A stretch of 64,000 nt of DNA. Source: Nemertoderma westbladi. Its lineage: Eukaryota; Xenacoelomorpha; Nemertodermatida; Nemertodermatidae. Below are positions 35,741 through 47,551 of the stretch, one piece after another. The stretch lies in the NCBI GenBank assembly GCA_032718475.1, contig JAUCBJ010007945.1, positions 62,001-126,000 on the forward strand, written 5' to 3'. Within the stretch, counting starts at the first letter, position 1, and each line of letters begins with the position of its first letter. Under the pieces are notes generated by a model. It was given only the letters and a program-made list of their open reading frames with translations, did no database searches and was not told where the DNA came from. The translations under genes were made by a program, and so were the position numbers.

Positions 35741-36696
35741 TCAGATTGAAAATAAATAGCCCAAAAATGCAAGCGTCTTCCTCGGAAGGTTCTCCTCTAT
35801 TTCTATGAGTTGCCGCAATGGCTCGTCTATTATCGCGGACTCGCTCGGATCCTCATCATCATGATGAGTGGTAGGCTTGCGAGCCTTCCAGGATCCTTCC
35901 GGGCCTTTGAACTCCGCGTGGAGTTCCCCGTCGTAGGGTACTAACGTCAACATCAACGGTCTGTCGACCTTGCTTCTTGCGTGATTTAGATAAATGTCCC
36001 TAAAAACGCTAAGTCCCGCTTGCGTGAAAACTTCGCAGTGCGCATCGGTGTTATAAAAGGGTTGGAGAAATCAGCAGAATACATCAGTATGCGTCCTAGA
36101 CACTTCGAGTCCTGGACTTAGAGTCCTAGACACTACATCACAATGAAGCACACGTTCACTGAAGATTCAATCGCCAAATAGTATTGCAAGATTATTCGTG
36201 GAGGTGAGGTAATTGCCCAATACACGCAACCTCGCCAGTTCAACTGTGACTCAAACTCGGTTACGCCAGGGGTATCTCCCTCACCATATATGTCCATGTA
36301 TTTGCTCCTCTTACTCTCTTTATAGTCCCAACTGAACATTAGATATGAGATATAACCCATTCCAGTTTTTAGCGTGTTATACTCCCTGAAATATCCTTGC
36401 TCGATAGCCCAAAGCAACAATGGTCTAGTATCCACGTAAGGCGTAGGCAATCGATCCTCCTCCTCGGGCATTCCTGCGAAATCGCTAATAAGGTCCTCCC
36501 GTACACCGGATCCGATCTTGACGATACTCTTATTATGTACAATGTCATGCACGGCCTTTGGCAACATCCTAGCTTCTATGCTACAAGCCAGGTCCATGGA
36601 TTTAATTATCCGTTTTATCATCGCGTGTCTTTGCATCGTTACTTCCGGCATAGGCATCTTTCTATCGCTCCTCTGTCGGCTGAAGATGTGTAGCAC
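35741..36696 (-). pseudogene. BEL/Pao element 3 ORF3 remnant (exonuclease-fold-like)
   Basis: Minus-strand frames at 36133-36696 and 35741-35956 belong to the ORF3 family. The first contains IVKIGSGVREDLISDF, YVDTRPLLLWAIEQGYF and KTGMGYISYLMF. These match IKIGSDIKADVRNDY, CVDTQTLLAWLRFAEF and KSGIGYLAVL in the gene at 7422, in the same order. The second contains LMLTLVPYDGELHAEFKGPE, at the place corresponding to TLTVIDSWDENGPYD. Between them the frame is broken (36000-36130). The zinc-knuckle end is not found. It lies downstream of a minus-strand BEL/Pao integrase, as in the other two elements. Confidence 0.7.
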
Positions 36697-36742
36697 TCTG
36701 TCAGGTGCTCGAATCTGTATGGTCTTCGTTACGTTCTACTAG

Positions 36743-37441
36743 ATGAAGCACAAATAGAGGTTAGATGTGAGGAGACTTAGAGTTTTGTCGGCTTTTGGCT
36801 CAACTTTGCTCTAAAACCCCTACCCATTTGCCTAATGACTTCGGGTTTTGCGTGATTTCGCACTGGCTCCTAATTCAAAAAAATGGGCCGATAAAAAACG
36901 AATTCCGGGTAAACTAGCCGCGAGTCTAAAATACTCACCTTTTAATTTCCCAAACTACTTTCCCAAAGAAAAATAGTGCAGTCGAGAATTAATTTGGTCT
37001 AAAATAATAGTAGACACGACTACGTATAACAAGGCCGATTTTCTTTTCCAAAAAAAAAATTTATCGGTAGGCTCGCAAGCCTTCCATCCGCTCTTGTCCT
37101 TCCCAATTTTAATTTTTATCTAGCTGTATCCTAGAATTCGCATCCACTGGAGAATCGTTTTTTTTAATTTAAATCCAACCAAATGGATTTGTCTAATAAT
37201 TTTTGAAAAATTGTCTCACTTGTGGGTTCCAAGTGGAATTCCATTCCCACTGTACACACAATCCCGCTCCTATGTGATACATAAGGGTACTACCCTCCAT
37301 GTTCACATATAAAGACAATGGAATTCCACCGCTGCCTTTATCTACAGTGAAGAGGAATACAAATGTACATACAGTAATACAAAATACCAAATCGCTAAAA
37401 TACAGTAAGGCTATGTGGCGACCATCAAGGGTCCCACATCT
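36743..37441. other. Spacer between BEL/Pao integrase and ORF3 remnants
   Basis: AT-rich, with several A or T homopolymers. No coding region recognised; it probably belongs to the minus-strand element. Confidence 0.5.
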
Positions 37442-38258
37442 TTATTTACTAAGATTGGGTGGAGATTTGTAGTCTCCTGTCTCATTTCTAGTCTCCTCAA
37501 GGAGCACGAGACGTTGTACAGGCCTATCTACGGTACGTCCGTCAATAGTCCGTACAGTAACTGTCCTTACTACACCAGATGTAGGGTGCGTGGTCAAAAT
37601 GACTCCAGTCAGCCAAAACCGTCTTTTCAGATTGGTTTCAGCCAATAAAACGTGGTCACCTCGTCTCAAACATCGGGTATTAAGATACCAAGAGGTTCTG
37701 GCCGAAATAGAGGGCTAATAGTGCTTCTGCCATATTTCCCAGAATTTGTTAGCTAACAACTGAGTGATTTTCCAAGCTTTGTTGCCGTATCCATCGCTAT
37801 CGACAGGTACCAAAGTGGGCAACAATGTCGTCGGCGCCTGCATAAGCAGGTGCGCTGGTGTCAAGGCAAACTGTGAGTCATTGTTGTCTGGGATCAAAGC
37901 GATTGGTCTAGTATTCAAAACCGCTTCGATTTCTAATAACATCATCAGTTGGTCGTCTGTCAAGATGCGTTGCATCGGTATTACTTTCGCCATAGCCATC
38001 TTAATTGACCCAATCAGTCTTTCCCAAACGCCACCTCTCCACAGACTGTCAGAAGTGTTAAAGCTCCAGACAATATGGTGAGGACGTAGTTCTTCGGAAA
38101 TCTGGTTTTGGTCCAACTTCTTTAAGGCTCTGGTGATTTCATCCGTGCATCCACAAAGTTAGTCCCTTGGTCGCAACAAATGGATTTGACCAATCCACAT
38201 CTAGCGATAAATCGTCGTAAGGCTAGGATAGAGGCGTTGGTGGTTAAAAAGCCACATA
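37442..38258 (-). pseudogene. BEL/Pao element 3 integrase remnant
   Basis: Minus strand. It begins near 38258 with TTNASILALRRFIARCG and CCDQGTNFVDA (second catalytic Asp), then shifts frame by one base near 38135. It continues with SFNTSDSLWRGGVWERLIGSI (catalytic Glu), NTRPIALIPDNNDSQ and LTPAHLLM, and ends in the DUF5641-like segment GDHVLLAETNLKRRFW to RLVLLEET. The first catalytic Asp and the zinc domain are missing; the 5' side abuts an LTR fragment at about 38260. Compared with the integrases of elements 1 and 2 it is a distinct lineage. Confidence 0.85.
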
Positions 38259-38259
38259 G

Positions 38260-38773
38260 AAAGGTTAGAGGTCAAACCACCTCAGAGGGAATACAGCTAG
38301 TAAAGGCTAGCAGTGGGGGGAAACACTCCCAGAGAGTACCAGGGTGACAAGTAGTATATTAGCCAATAGAGGGGAGGGAAGCACGTGATAGGGAACAGGA
38401 AAGCATCCATTGGGTAGAAGGCCAAAGTAGAGTAAGAAAGTAGAGTAAGAGGTAAAAGCAATATTCAATCTGTTAATCATACTGTATATTATCAGTCTAT
38501 ACCGGTTTACCAATCAGTTGTGCTATTCAGTCTATTTAGGGCAGACCGGCAATAGTTTTAGACCGTCATCGGCACCACCATACCGGTAAATATTTTATCT
38601 GTATCTTCTGCATCTATTAATCTGTGCTATCATCGCGTACCTTAATTAATATCAAAGACAACAGCAACTCATACTGTTTTCCTAGTCGGCTTCGGCCAAA
38701 GTCAGTAACACAATCCCTAGCAGAACAGTGACGCGTACTTCAACAACCCGGTCGGGATCTTTGATCCCGTCAC
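38260..38773 (+). repeat. BEL/Pao LTR, probably solo or partial
   Basis: The segment aligns by eye to the 525-bp LTR of the element at 50238. Shared stretches in order are a CAAACC-CCT block, GGGGAAACACTCCCAGAG, CCAATAGAGGGG, TTCAGTCTAT, and a final GGGATC-TTTGATCCCGTCACA. The right end (TCACA at 38773) is clear; the left end is not. Orientation is +, opposite to the adjacent integrase remnant. Confidence 0.65.
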
Positions 38774-38970
38774 AATTTTGCGATTATGGTTTCTGTTGTT
38801 GTATATTAAAGCATATTTTTGTCATAAATAATATATAAAATCACCTATTCCAAGGTGTAATCATCAACTTGATTACATTGCAATTATCGTACCTACTATA
38901 GTCCACGCCTGCTGCTCTCGGTTTTTAAAACCTCTTGGACTGCATCTTATCTAGCTCTCTCTATCTTTGC

Positions 38971-39035
38971 TCTCTAGGGTTTTCTCACTGTTTCTAACTG
39001 ATATCTATCCTTCATTCTCTAGGGTTTTCTCACTG
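38971..39035 (+). repeat. Duplicated 3' splice site before dynein exon C
   Basis: TCTCTAGGGTTTTCTCACTG occurs at 38971-38990 and again at 39016-39035, 45 bp apart. The second copy is the true acceptor plus the first 13 exon bases. The first copy is a perfect decoy. Splicing to it would read four correct residues, then VSN, then TGA. Confidence 0.9.
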
Positions 39036-39149
39036 CGATGAGACAAGAAATTACCAGAGCTCACAAGGGATGGGCCTTGGATTCAGTGGTGCTTGCTAAT
39101 GATGTTACCAAGATGATGAAAGAAGATGTGAATAATCCCCCTGGAGAAG
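39023..39149 (+). CDS. DNAH5/8: Dynein heavy chain exon C (42 codons + 1 nt)
   Basis: It encodes [20 protein letters not shown], then [23 protein letters not shown], continuing NPQ of exon B exactly as in axonemal dyneins. The acceptor is CTCTAG ending at 39022 and the donor is GAAG|GTATTG at 39150. It ends in phase 1. An ATG at 39038 is internal. Confidence 0.95.
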
Positions 39150-39519
39150 GTATTGTTATACCCTGTATTTCCCCGGAACACTTTAAACATAAACAGCCCC
39201 GTTTGCATAGATTGTCTATATACCTTGATCCACTTAAATAGTGTAGCTCGTCCCTTGGCTTTTTGTTTTAAGGAGCCCGCCCCTTGTGATATGTTGACTT
39301 TGTCGGTGCAAATGGCAGGCTGCGGCTGCAAGTATCGGGGGCCGTTTTAACTTTGAATTATTTCTGCTTATTATTCCAGTTGCGTCAAGTACAAAGGGTG
39401 TACAGTGAGTGCTTAAGGAGTCCAAGATTATGTAAACCTTAACTCACAAAAATTTTTGTTTGAAATTTTTTTGATAAAGATTTATAATTATTTATTGATT
39501 CTTTTTTTAATGTAGTTTT
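39150..39519. other. Unique start of dynein intron 3
   Basis: Non-repetitive intron sequence. No gene recognised; small open frames on both strands show no domain. Confidence 0.6.
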
Positions 39520-42500
39520 TTCTATGTGTTTACTTAAGGACTTATGTTTTATATTTGTTTACCAAGGTGTTTACATAAGAACTTATTTTCTATATTTGTT
39601 TACCTAGGTGTTTACATAAGTACTTATGTTTTATATTTGTTTAACCAGGTGTTTACATAATAACTTATGTTTTATTACATAGGTGTTTACATAAGTGCTT
39701 ATGTTCTATATTTGTTTAACTAGGTGTTTACATAGGTCTTTATGTTCATTATTTGTTTAACTAGGTGTTTACATAAGTACTTATGTTTTATATTTGTTTA
39801 ACTAGGTGTTTACATAGGTCTTTATGTTCATTATTTGTTTAACTAGGTGTTTACATAAGTACTTATGTTCTATATTTGTTTAACTAGGTGTTTACATAGG
39901 TCTTTATGTTCATTATTTGTTTATCTAGGTGTTTACATAAGTACTTATGTTCTATATTTTTTTAACTAGGTGTTTACATAAGTACTTATGTTCTATATTT
40001 GTTTAACTAGGTGTTTACATAGGTCTTTATGTTCATTATTTGTTTAACTAGGTGTTTACATAATAACTTATGTTTTATTACATAGGTGTTTACATAAGTG
40101 CTTATGTTCTATATTTGTTTAACTAGGTGTTTACATAGGTCTTTATGTTCATTATTTGTTTAACTAGGTGTTTACATAATAACTTATGTTTTATTACATA
40201 GGTGTTTACATAAGTGCTTATGTTCTGTATTTGTTTAACTAGGTGTTTACATAGGTCTTTATGTTCATTATTTGTTTAACTAGGTGTTTACATAATAACT
40301 TATGTTTTATTACATAGGTGTTTACATAAGTGCTTATGTTCTATATTTGTTTAACTAGGTGTTTACATAGGTCTTTATGTTCATTATTTGTTTAACTAGG
40401 TGTTTACATAAGTACTTATGTTCTATATTTGTTTAACTAGGTGTTTACATAAGTACTTATGTTCTATATTTGTTTAACCAGGTGTTTACATAGGTCTTTA
40501 TGTTCATTATTTGTTTAACTAGGTGTTTACATAATAACTTATGTTTTATTACATAGGTGTTTACATAAGTGCTTATGTTCTATATTTGTTTAACTAGGTG
40601 TTTACATAGGTCTTTATGTTCATTATTTGTTTAACTAGGTGTTTACATAAGTGCTTATGTTCTATATTTGTTTAACTAGGTGTTTACATAGGTCTTTATG
40701 TTCATTATTTGTTTAACTAGGTGTTTACATAAGTACTTATGTTCTATATTTGTTTTACTAGGTGTTTACATAGGTCTTTATGTTCATTATTTGTTTAACT
40801 AGGTGTTTACATAAGTACTTATGTTCTATATTTGTTTAACTAGGTTTTTACATAGGTCTTTATGTTCATTATTTGTTTAACTAGGTGTTTACATAAGTAC
40901 TTATGTTCTATATTTGTTTAACCAGGTGTTTACATAGTTCTTTATGTTCATTATTTGTTTAACTAGGTGTTTACATAAGTACTTATGTTCTATATTTGTT
41001 TAACTAGGTGTTTACATAAGTACTTATGTTCTATATTTGTTTAACTAGGTGTTTACATAGGTCTTTATGTTCATTATTTGTTTAACTAGGTGTTTACATA
41101 AGTACTTATGTTCTATATTTGTTTAACTAGGTGTTTACATAAGTACTTATGTTCTATATTTGTTTAACCAGGTGTTTACATAGGTCTTTATGTTCATTAT
41201 TTGTTTAACTAGGTGTTTACATAGGTCTTTATGTTCATTATTTGTTTAACTAGGTGTTTACATAAGTACTTATGTTCTATATTTGTTTAACCAGGTGTTT
41301 ACATAGGTCTTTATGTTCATTATTTGTTTAACTAGGTGTTTACATAGGTCTTTATGTTCATTATTTGTTTAACTAGGTGTTTACATAAGTACTTATGTTC
41401 TATATTTGTTTAACCAGGTGTTTACATAGGTCTTTATGTTCATTATTTGTTTTACTAGGTGTTTACATAGGTCTTTATGTTCATTATTTGTTTAACTAGG
41501 TGTTTACATAAGTACTTATGTTCTATATTTGTTTAACTAGGTGTTTACATAGGTCTTTATGTTCATTATTTGTTTAACTAGGTGTTTACATAAGTACTTA
41601 TGTTCTATATTTGTTTAACTAGGTGTTTACATATGTCTTTATGTTCATTATTTGTTTAACTAGGTCTTTACATAAGTACTTATGTTCTATATTTGTTTAA
41701 CTAGGTGTGTTCATATGTCTTTATGTTCATTATTTGTTTAACTAGGTGTTTACATAGGTCTTTATGTTCATTATTTGTTTAACTAGGTGTTTACATAAGT
41801 GCTTATGTTCTATATTTGTTTAACCAGGTGTTTACATAAGTACTTATGTTCTATATTTGTTTAACTAGGTGTTTACATAGGTCTTTATGTTCATTATTTG
41901 TTTAACTATGTGTTTACATAAGTGCTTATGTTCTATATTTGTTTAACCAGGTGTTTACATAGGTCTTTATGTTCATTATTTGTTTAACTAGGTGTTTACA
42001 TAAGTGCTTATGTTCTATATTTGTTTAACCAGGTGTTTACATAGGTCTTTATGTTCATTATTTGTTTAACTAGGTGTTTACATAAGTGCTTATGTTCTAT
42101 ATTTGTTTAACCAGGTGTTTACATAGGTCTTTATGTTCATTATTTGTTTAACTAGGTGTTTACATAAGTACTTATGTTCTATATTTGTTTAACTAGGTGT
42201 TTACATAAGTACTTATGTTCTATATTTGTTTAACCAGGTGTTTACATAGGTCTTTATGTTCATTATTTGTTTAACTAGGTGTTTACATAGGTCTTTATGT
42301 TCATTATTTGTTTAACTAGGTGTTTACATAGGTCTTTATGTTCATTATTTGTTTAACTAGGTGTTTACATAAGTACTTATGTTCTATATTTGTTTAACTA
42401 GGTGTTTACATAGGTCTTTATGTTCTATATTTGTTTAACTAGGTGTTTACATAGGTCTTTATGTTCATTATTTGTTTAACTAGGTGTTTACATAGGTCTT

Positions 42501-43519
42501 TATGTTCATTATTTGTTTAACTAGGTGTTTACATAAGTACTTATGTTCTATATTTGTTTAACCAGGTGTTTACATAGGTCTTTATGTTCATTATTTGTTT
42601 AACTAGGTGTTTACATAGGTCTTTATGTTCATTATTTGTTTAACTAGGTGTTTACATAAGTACTTATGTTCTATATTTGTTTAACCAGGTGTTTACATAA
42701 GTACTTATGTTCTATATTTGTTTAACTAGGTGTTTACATAGGTCTTTATGTTCATTATTTGTTTAACTAGGTGTTTACATAGGTCTTTATGTTCATTATT
42801 TGTTTAACTAGGTGTTTACATAAGTACTTATGTTCTATATTTGTTTAACCAGGTGTTTACATAGGTCTTTATGTTCATTATTTGTTTAACTAGGTGTTTA
42901 CATAGGTCTTTATGTTCATTATTTGTTTATCTAGGTGTTTACATAAGTACTTATGTTCTATATTTGTTTAACCAGGTGTTTACATAGGTCTTTATGTTCA
43001 TTATTTGTTTAACCAGGTGTTTACATAGGTCTTTATGTTCATTATTTGTTTAACTAGGTGTTTACATAAGTACTTATGTTCTATATTTGTTTAACCAGGT
43101 GTTTACATAGGTCTTTATGTTCATTATTTGTTTAACCAGGTGTTTACATAGGTCTTTATGTTCATTATTTGTTTAACTAGGTGTTTACATAAGTACTTAT
43201 GTTCTATATTTGTTTAACTAGGTGTTTACATAGGTCTTTATGTTCATTATTTGTTTAACTAGGTGTTTACATAAGTACTTATGTTCTATATTTGTTTAAC
43301 CAGGTGTTTACATAGGTCTTTATGTTCATTATTTGTTTAACTAGGTGTTTACATAAGTACTTATGTTCTATATTTGTTTAACTAGGTGTTTACATAGGTC
43401 TTTATGTTCATTATTTGTTTAACTAGGTGTTTACATAAGTACTTATGTTCTATATTTGTTTAACCAGGTGTTTACATATGTCTTTATGTTCATTATTTGT
43501 TTATCTAGGTGTTTACATA
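39520..43519 (+). repeat. 41-bp array built from the acceptor of exon D (about 97 copies)
   Basis: The core of each unit is TTTGTTTAACTAG|GTGTTTACATA followed by either AGTACTTATGTTCTATA or GGTCTTTATGTTCATTA; shorter units carry ATTACATAG at the junction. The last unit contains the authentic acceptor of exon D (TTTGTTTATCTAG ending 43508), and its GTGTTTACATA is the first 11 bases of the exon. The array therefore consists of repeated copies of the gene's own 3' splice site plus the exon start. The AACTAG/AACCAG decoys differ from the real ATCTAG at one or two bases; copies near 39928 and 42931 have the real version. Confidence 0.95.
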
Positions 43520-43656
43520 CATGGATTATTTCTGGATGGCGCTGGTTGGGATCGCCGTAATACTAAACTTATTGAATCCACTCCTAAAGTCCTGTTTACT
43601 GTACTTCCAGTGGTACACGTGTACGCAGTCAATCAACCTCCAACCAAAGATGTAAA
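43509..43656 (+). CDS. DNAH5/8: Dynein heavy chain exon D (148 bp)
   Basis: Starts with two bases completing Gly from exon C, then [38 protein letters not shown] and [11 protein letters not shown]. These are strongly conserved in DNAH5/DNAH8-class heavy chains (the [13 protein letters not shown] motif). Acceptor ATCTAG ends at 43508; donor AA|GTGAGTATAC starts at 43657. Ends in phase 2. Both splice sites are members of adjoining tandem arrays. No internal damage. Confidence 0.95.
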
Positions 43657-46600
43657 GTGAGTATACTGGTATCAGTGAGTATACTGGTATCAGTGAGTAT
43701 ACTGGTATCAGTGAGTATACTGGTATCAGTGAGTATACTGCTATCAGTGAGTATACTGGTATCAGTGAGTATACTGGTATCAGTGAGTATACTGGTATCA
43801 GTGAGTATACTGGTATCAGTGAGTATACTGGTATCAGTGAGTATACTGGTATCAGTGAGTATACTGGTATCAGTGAGTATACCGGTATCAGTGAGTATAC
43901 CGGTATCAGTGAGTATACTGGTATCAGCGAGTATACCGGTATCAGTGAGTATACTGGTATCAGTGAGTATACTGGTATCAGTGAGTATACCGGTATCAGT
44001 GAGTATACCGGTATCAGCGAGTATACCGGTATCAGTGAGTATACCGGTATCAGTGAGTATACCGGTATCAGTGAGTATACCGGTATCAGTGAGTATACTG
44101 GTATCAGTGAGTATACCGGTATCAGTGAGTATACCGGTATCAGTGAGTATACTGGTATCAGTGAGTATACTGGTATCAGTGAGTATACTGGTATTGGTGA
44201 GTATACTGGTATCAGTGAGTATACTGGTATCAGTGAGTATACTGGTATCAGTGAGTATACTGGTATCAGTGAGTATACTGGTATCAGTGAGTATACTGGT
44301 ATCAGTGAGTATACTGGTATCAGTGAGTATACTGGTATCAGTGAGTATACTGGTATCAGATCAGTGAGTATACTGGTATCAGCGAGTATACCGGTATCAG
44401 TGAGTATACCGGTATCAGTGAGTATACCGGTATCAGTGAGTATACCGGTATCAGTGAGTATACTGGTATCAGTGAGTATACTGGTATCAGTGAGTATACT
44501 GGTATCAGTGAGTATACCGGTATCAGTGAGTATACCGGTATCAGCGAGTATACCGGTATCAGTGAGTATACCGGTATCAGTGAGTATACCGGTATCAGTG
44601 AGTATACCGGTATCAGTGAGTATACTGGTATCAGTGAGTATACCGGTATCAGTGAGTATACCGGTATCAGTGAGTATACTGGTATCAGTGAGTATACTGG
44701 TATCAGTGAGTATACTGGTATTGGTGAGTATACTGGTATCAGTGAGTATACTGGTATCAGTGAGTATACTGGTATCAGTGAGTATACTGGTATCAGTGAG
44801 TATACTGGTATCAGTGAGTATACTGGTATCAGTGAGTATACTGGTATCAGTGAGTATACTGGTATCAGTGAGTATACTGGTATCAGATCAGTGAGTATAC
44901 TGGTATCAGCGAGTATACCGGTATCAGTGAGTATACCGGTATCAGTGAGTATACCGGTATCAGTGAGTATACCGGTATCAGTGAGTATACTGGTATCAGT
45001 GAGTATACTGGTATCAGTGAGTATACTGGTATCAGTGAGTATACCGGTATCAGTGAGTATACCGGTATCAGCGAGTATACCGGTATCAGTGAGTATACCG
45101 GTATCAGTGAGTATACCGGTATCAGTGAGTATACCGGTATCAGTGAGTATACTGGTATCAGTGAGTATACTGGTATCAGTGAGTATACTGGTATTGGTGA
45201 GTATACTGGTATCAGTGAGTATACTGGTATCAGTGAGTATACTGGTATCAGTGAGTATACTGGTATCAGTGAGTATACTGGTATTGGTGAGTATACTGGT
45301 ATTGGTGAGTATACTGGTATCAGTGAGTATACTGGTATCAGTGAGTATACTGGTATCAGTGAGTATACTGGTATCAGTGAGTATACTGGTATCAGTGAGT
45401 ATACTGGTATCAGTGAGTATACTGGTATCAGTGAGTATACTGGTATCAGTGAGTATACTGGTATCAGATCAGTGAGTATACTGGTATCAGCGAGTATACC
45501 GGTATCAGTGAGTATACCGGTATCAGTGAGTATACCGGTATCAGTGAGTATACCGGTATCAGTGAGTATACCGGTATCAGTGAGTATACTGGTATCAGTG
45601 AGTATACTGGTATCAGTGAGTATACTGGTATCAGTGAGTATACCGGTATCAGTGAGTATACCGGTATCAGCGAGTATACCGGTATCAGTGAGTATACCGG
45701 TATCAGTGAGTATACCGGTATCAGTGAGTATACCGGTATCAGTGAGTATACTGGTATCAGTGAGTATACCGGTATCAGTGAGTATACTGGTATCAGTGAG
45801 TATACTGGTATTGGTGAGTATACTGGTATCAGTGAGTATACTGGTATCAGTGAGTATACTGGTATCAGTGAGTATACTGGTATTGGTGAGTATACTGGTA
45901 TCAGTGAGTATACTGGTATCAGTGAGTATACCGGTATCAGTGAGTATACTGGTATCAGTGAGTATACTGGTATCAGTGAGTATACTGGTATCAGTGAGTA
46001 TACTGGTATCAGTGAGTATACTGGTATCAGTGAGTATACTGGTATTGGTGAGTATACTGGTATCAGTGAGTATACTGGTATCAGTGAGTATACCGGTATC
46101 AGTGAGTATACTGGTATCAGTGAGTATACTGGTATCAGTGAGTATACTGGTATCAGTGAGTATACTGGTATTGGTGAGTATACTGGTATCAGTGAGTATA
46201 CTGGTATCAGTGAGTATACTGGTATCAGTGAGTATACTGGTATCAGTGAGTATACTGGTATCAGTGAGTATACTGGTATCAGTGAGTATACTGGTATCAG
46301 TGAGTATACTGGTATCAGTGAGTATACTGGTATCAGTGAGTATACTGGTATCAGTGAGTATACTGGTATCAGTGAGTATACTGGTATTGGTGAGTATACT
46401 GGTATCAGTGAGTATACTGGTATCAGTGAGTATACCGGTATCAGTGAGTATACTGGTATCAGTGAGTATACTGGTATCAGTGAGTATACTGGTATCAGTG
46501 AGTATACTGGTATCAGTGAGTATACTGGTATCAGTGAGTATACTGGTATTGGTGAGTATACTGGTATCAGTGAGTATACTGGTATCAGTGAGTATACCGG

Positions 46601-47468
46601 TATCAGTGAGTATACTGGTATCAGTGAGTATACTGGTATCAGTGAGTATACTGGTATCAGTGAGTATACCGGTATCAGTGAGTATACTGGTATCAGTGAG
46701 TATACTGGTATCAGTGAGTATACCGGTATCAGTGAGTATACTGGTATCAGTGAGTATACTGGTATCAGTGAGTATACTGGTATCAGTGAGTATACTGGTA
46801 TCAGTGAGTATACTGGTATCAGTGAGTATACTGGTATCAGTGAGTATACCGGTATCAGTGAGTATACCGGTATCAGTGATTATACTGCTATCAGTGAGTA
46901 TACTGGTATCAGTGAGTATACTGGTATCAGTGAGTATACTGGTATCAGTGAGTATACTGGTATCAGTGAGTATACTGGTATCAGTGAGTATACTGGTATC
47001 AGTGAGTATACCGGTATCAGTGAGTATACCGGTATCAGTGATTATACTGCTATCAGTGAGTATACTGGTATCAGTGAGTATACTGGTATCAGCGAGTATA
47101 CCGGTATCAGTGAGTATACTGGTATTGGTGAGTATACTGGTATCAGTGAGTATACTGGTATCAGTGAGTATACTGGTATCAGTGAGTATACTGGTATTAG
47201 TGAGTATACTGGTATCAGATCAGTGAGTATACTGGTATCAGTGAGTATACTGGTATCAGTGAGTATACTGGTATCAGTGAGTATACTGGTATCAGATCAG
47301 TGAGTATACTGGTATCAGTGAGTATACTGGTATCAGTGAGTATACTGGTATCAGATCAGTGATTATACTGGTATCAGTGAGTATACTGGTATCAGTGAGT
47401 ATACTGGTATCAGTGAGTATACTGGTATCAGTGAGTATACTGGTATCAGTGAGTATACTGGTATCAGT
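43657..47468 (+). repeat. 18-bp array built from the donor of exon D (about 210 copies)
   Basis: The unit GTGAGTATACTGGTATCA begins exactly at the exon D donor, so every unit opens with a consensus 5' splice site, GTGAGTAT. Variants include ACCGG for ACTGG, GCGAG for GTGAG, and TTGGTGAG. A 5-bp insertion (ATCAG) at about 44359, 44886 and 45467 marks higher-order blocks of 29 and 32 units (527 and 581 bp). Long frames reading SILVSVSILVSV are artefacts of an 18-bp unit. Confidence 0.97.
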
Positions 47469-47551
47469 ATTTTCATCCCAATATAGTTGTTTAAGATATA
47501 TATTTAGTAGTTAAATATTTACAATAGGCCTATATATATATATTTGTTTAG

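Noticed and set aside
43657-47226. Frames encoding SILVSVSILVS repeats
   Set aside because: Artefact of an 18-bp unit, a multiple of 3. The region is intron 4 of the dynein gene.
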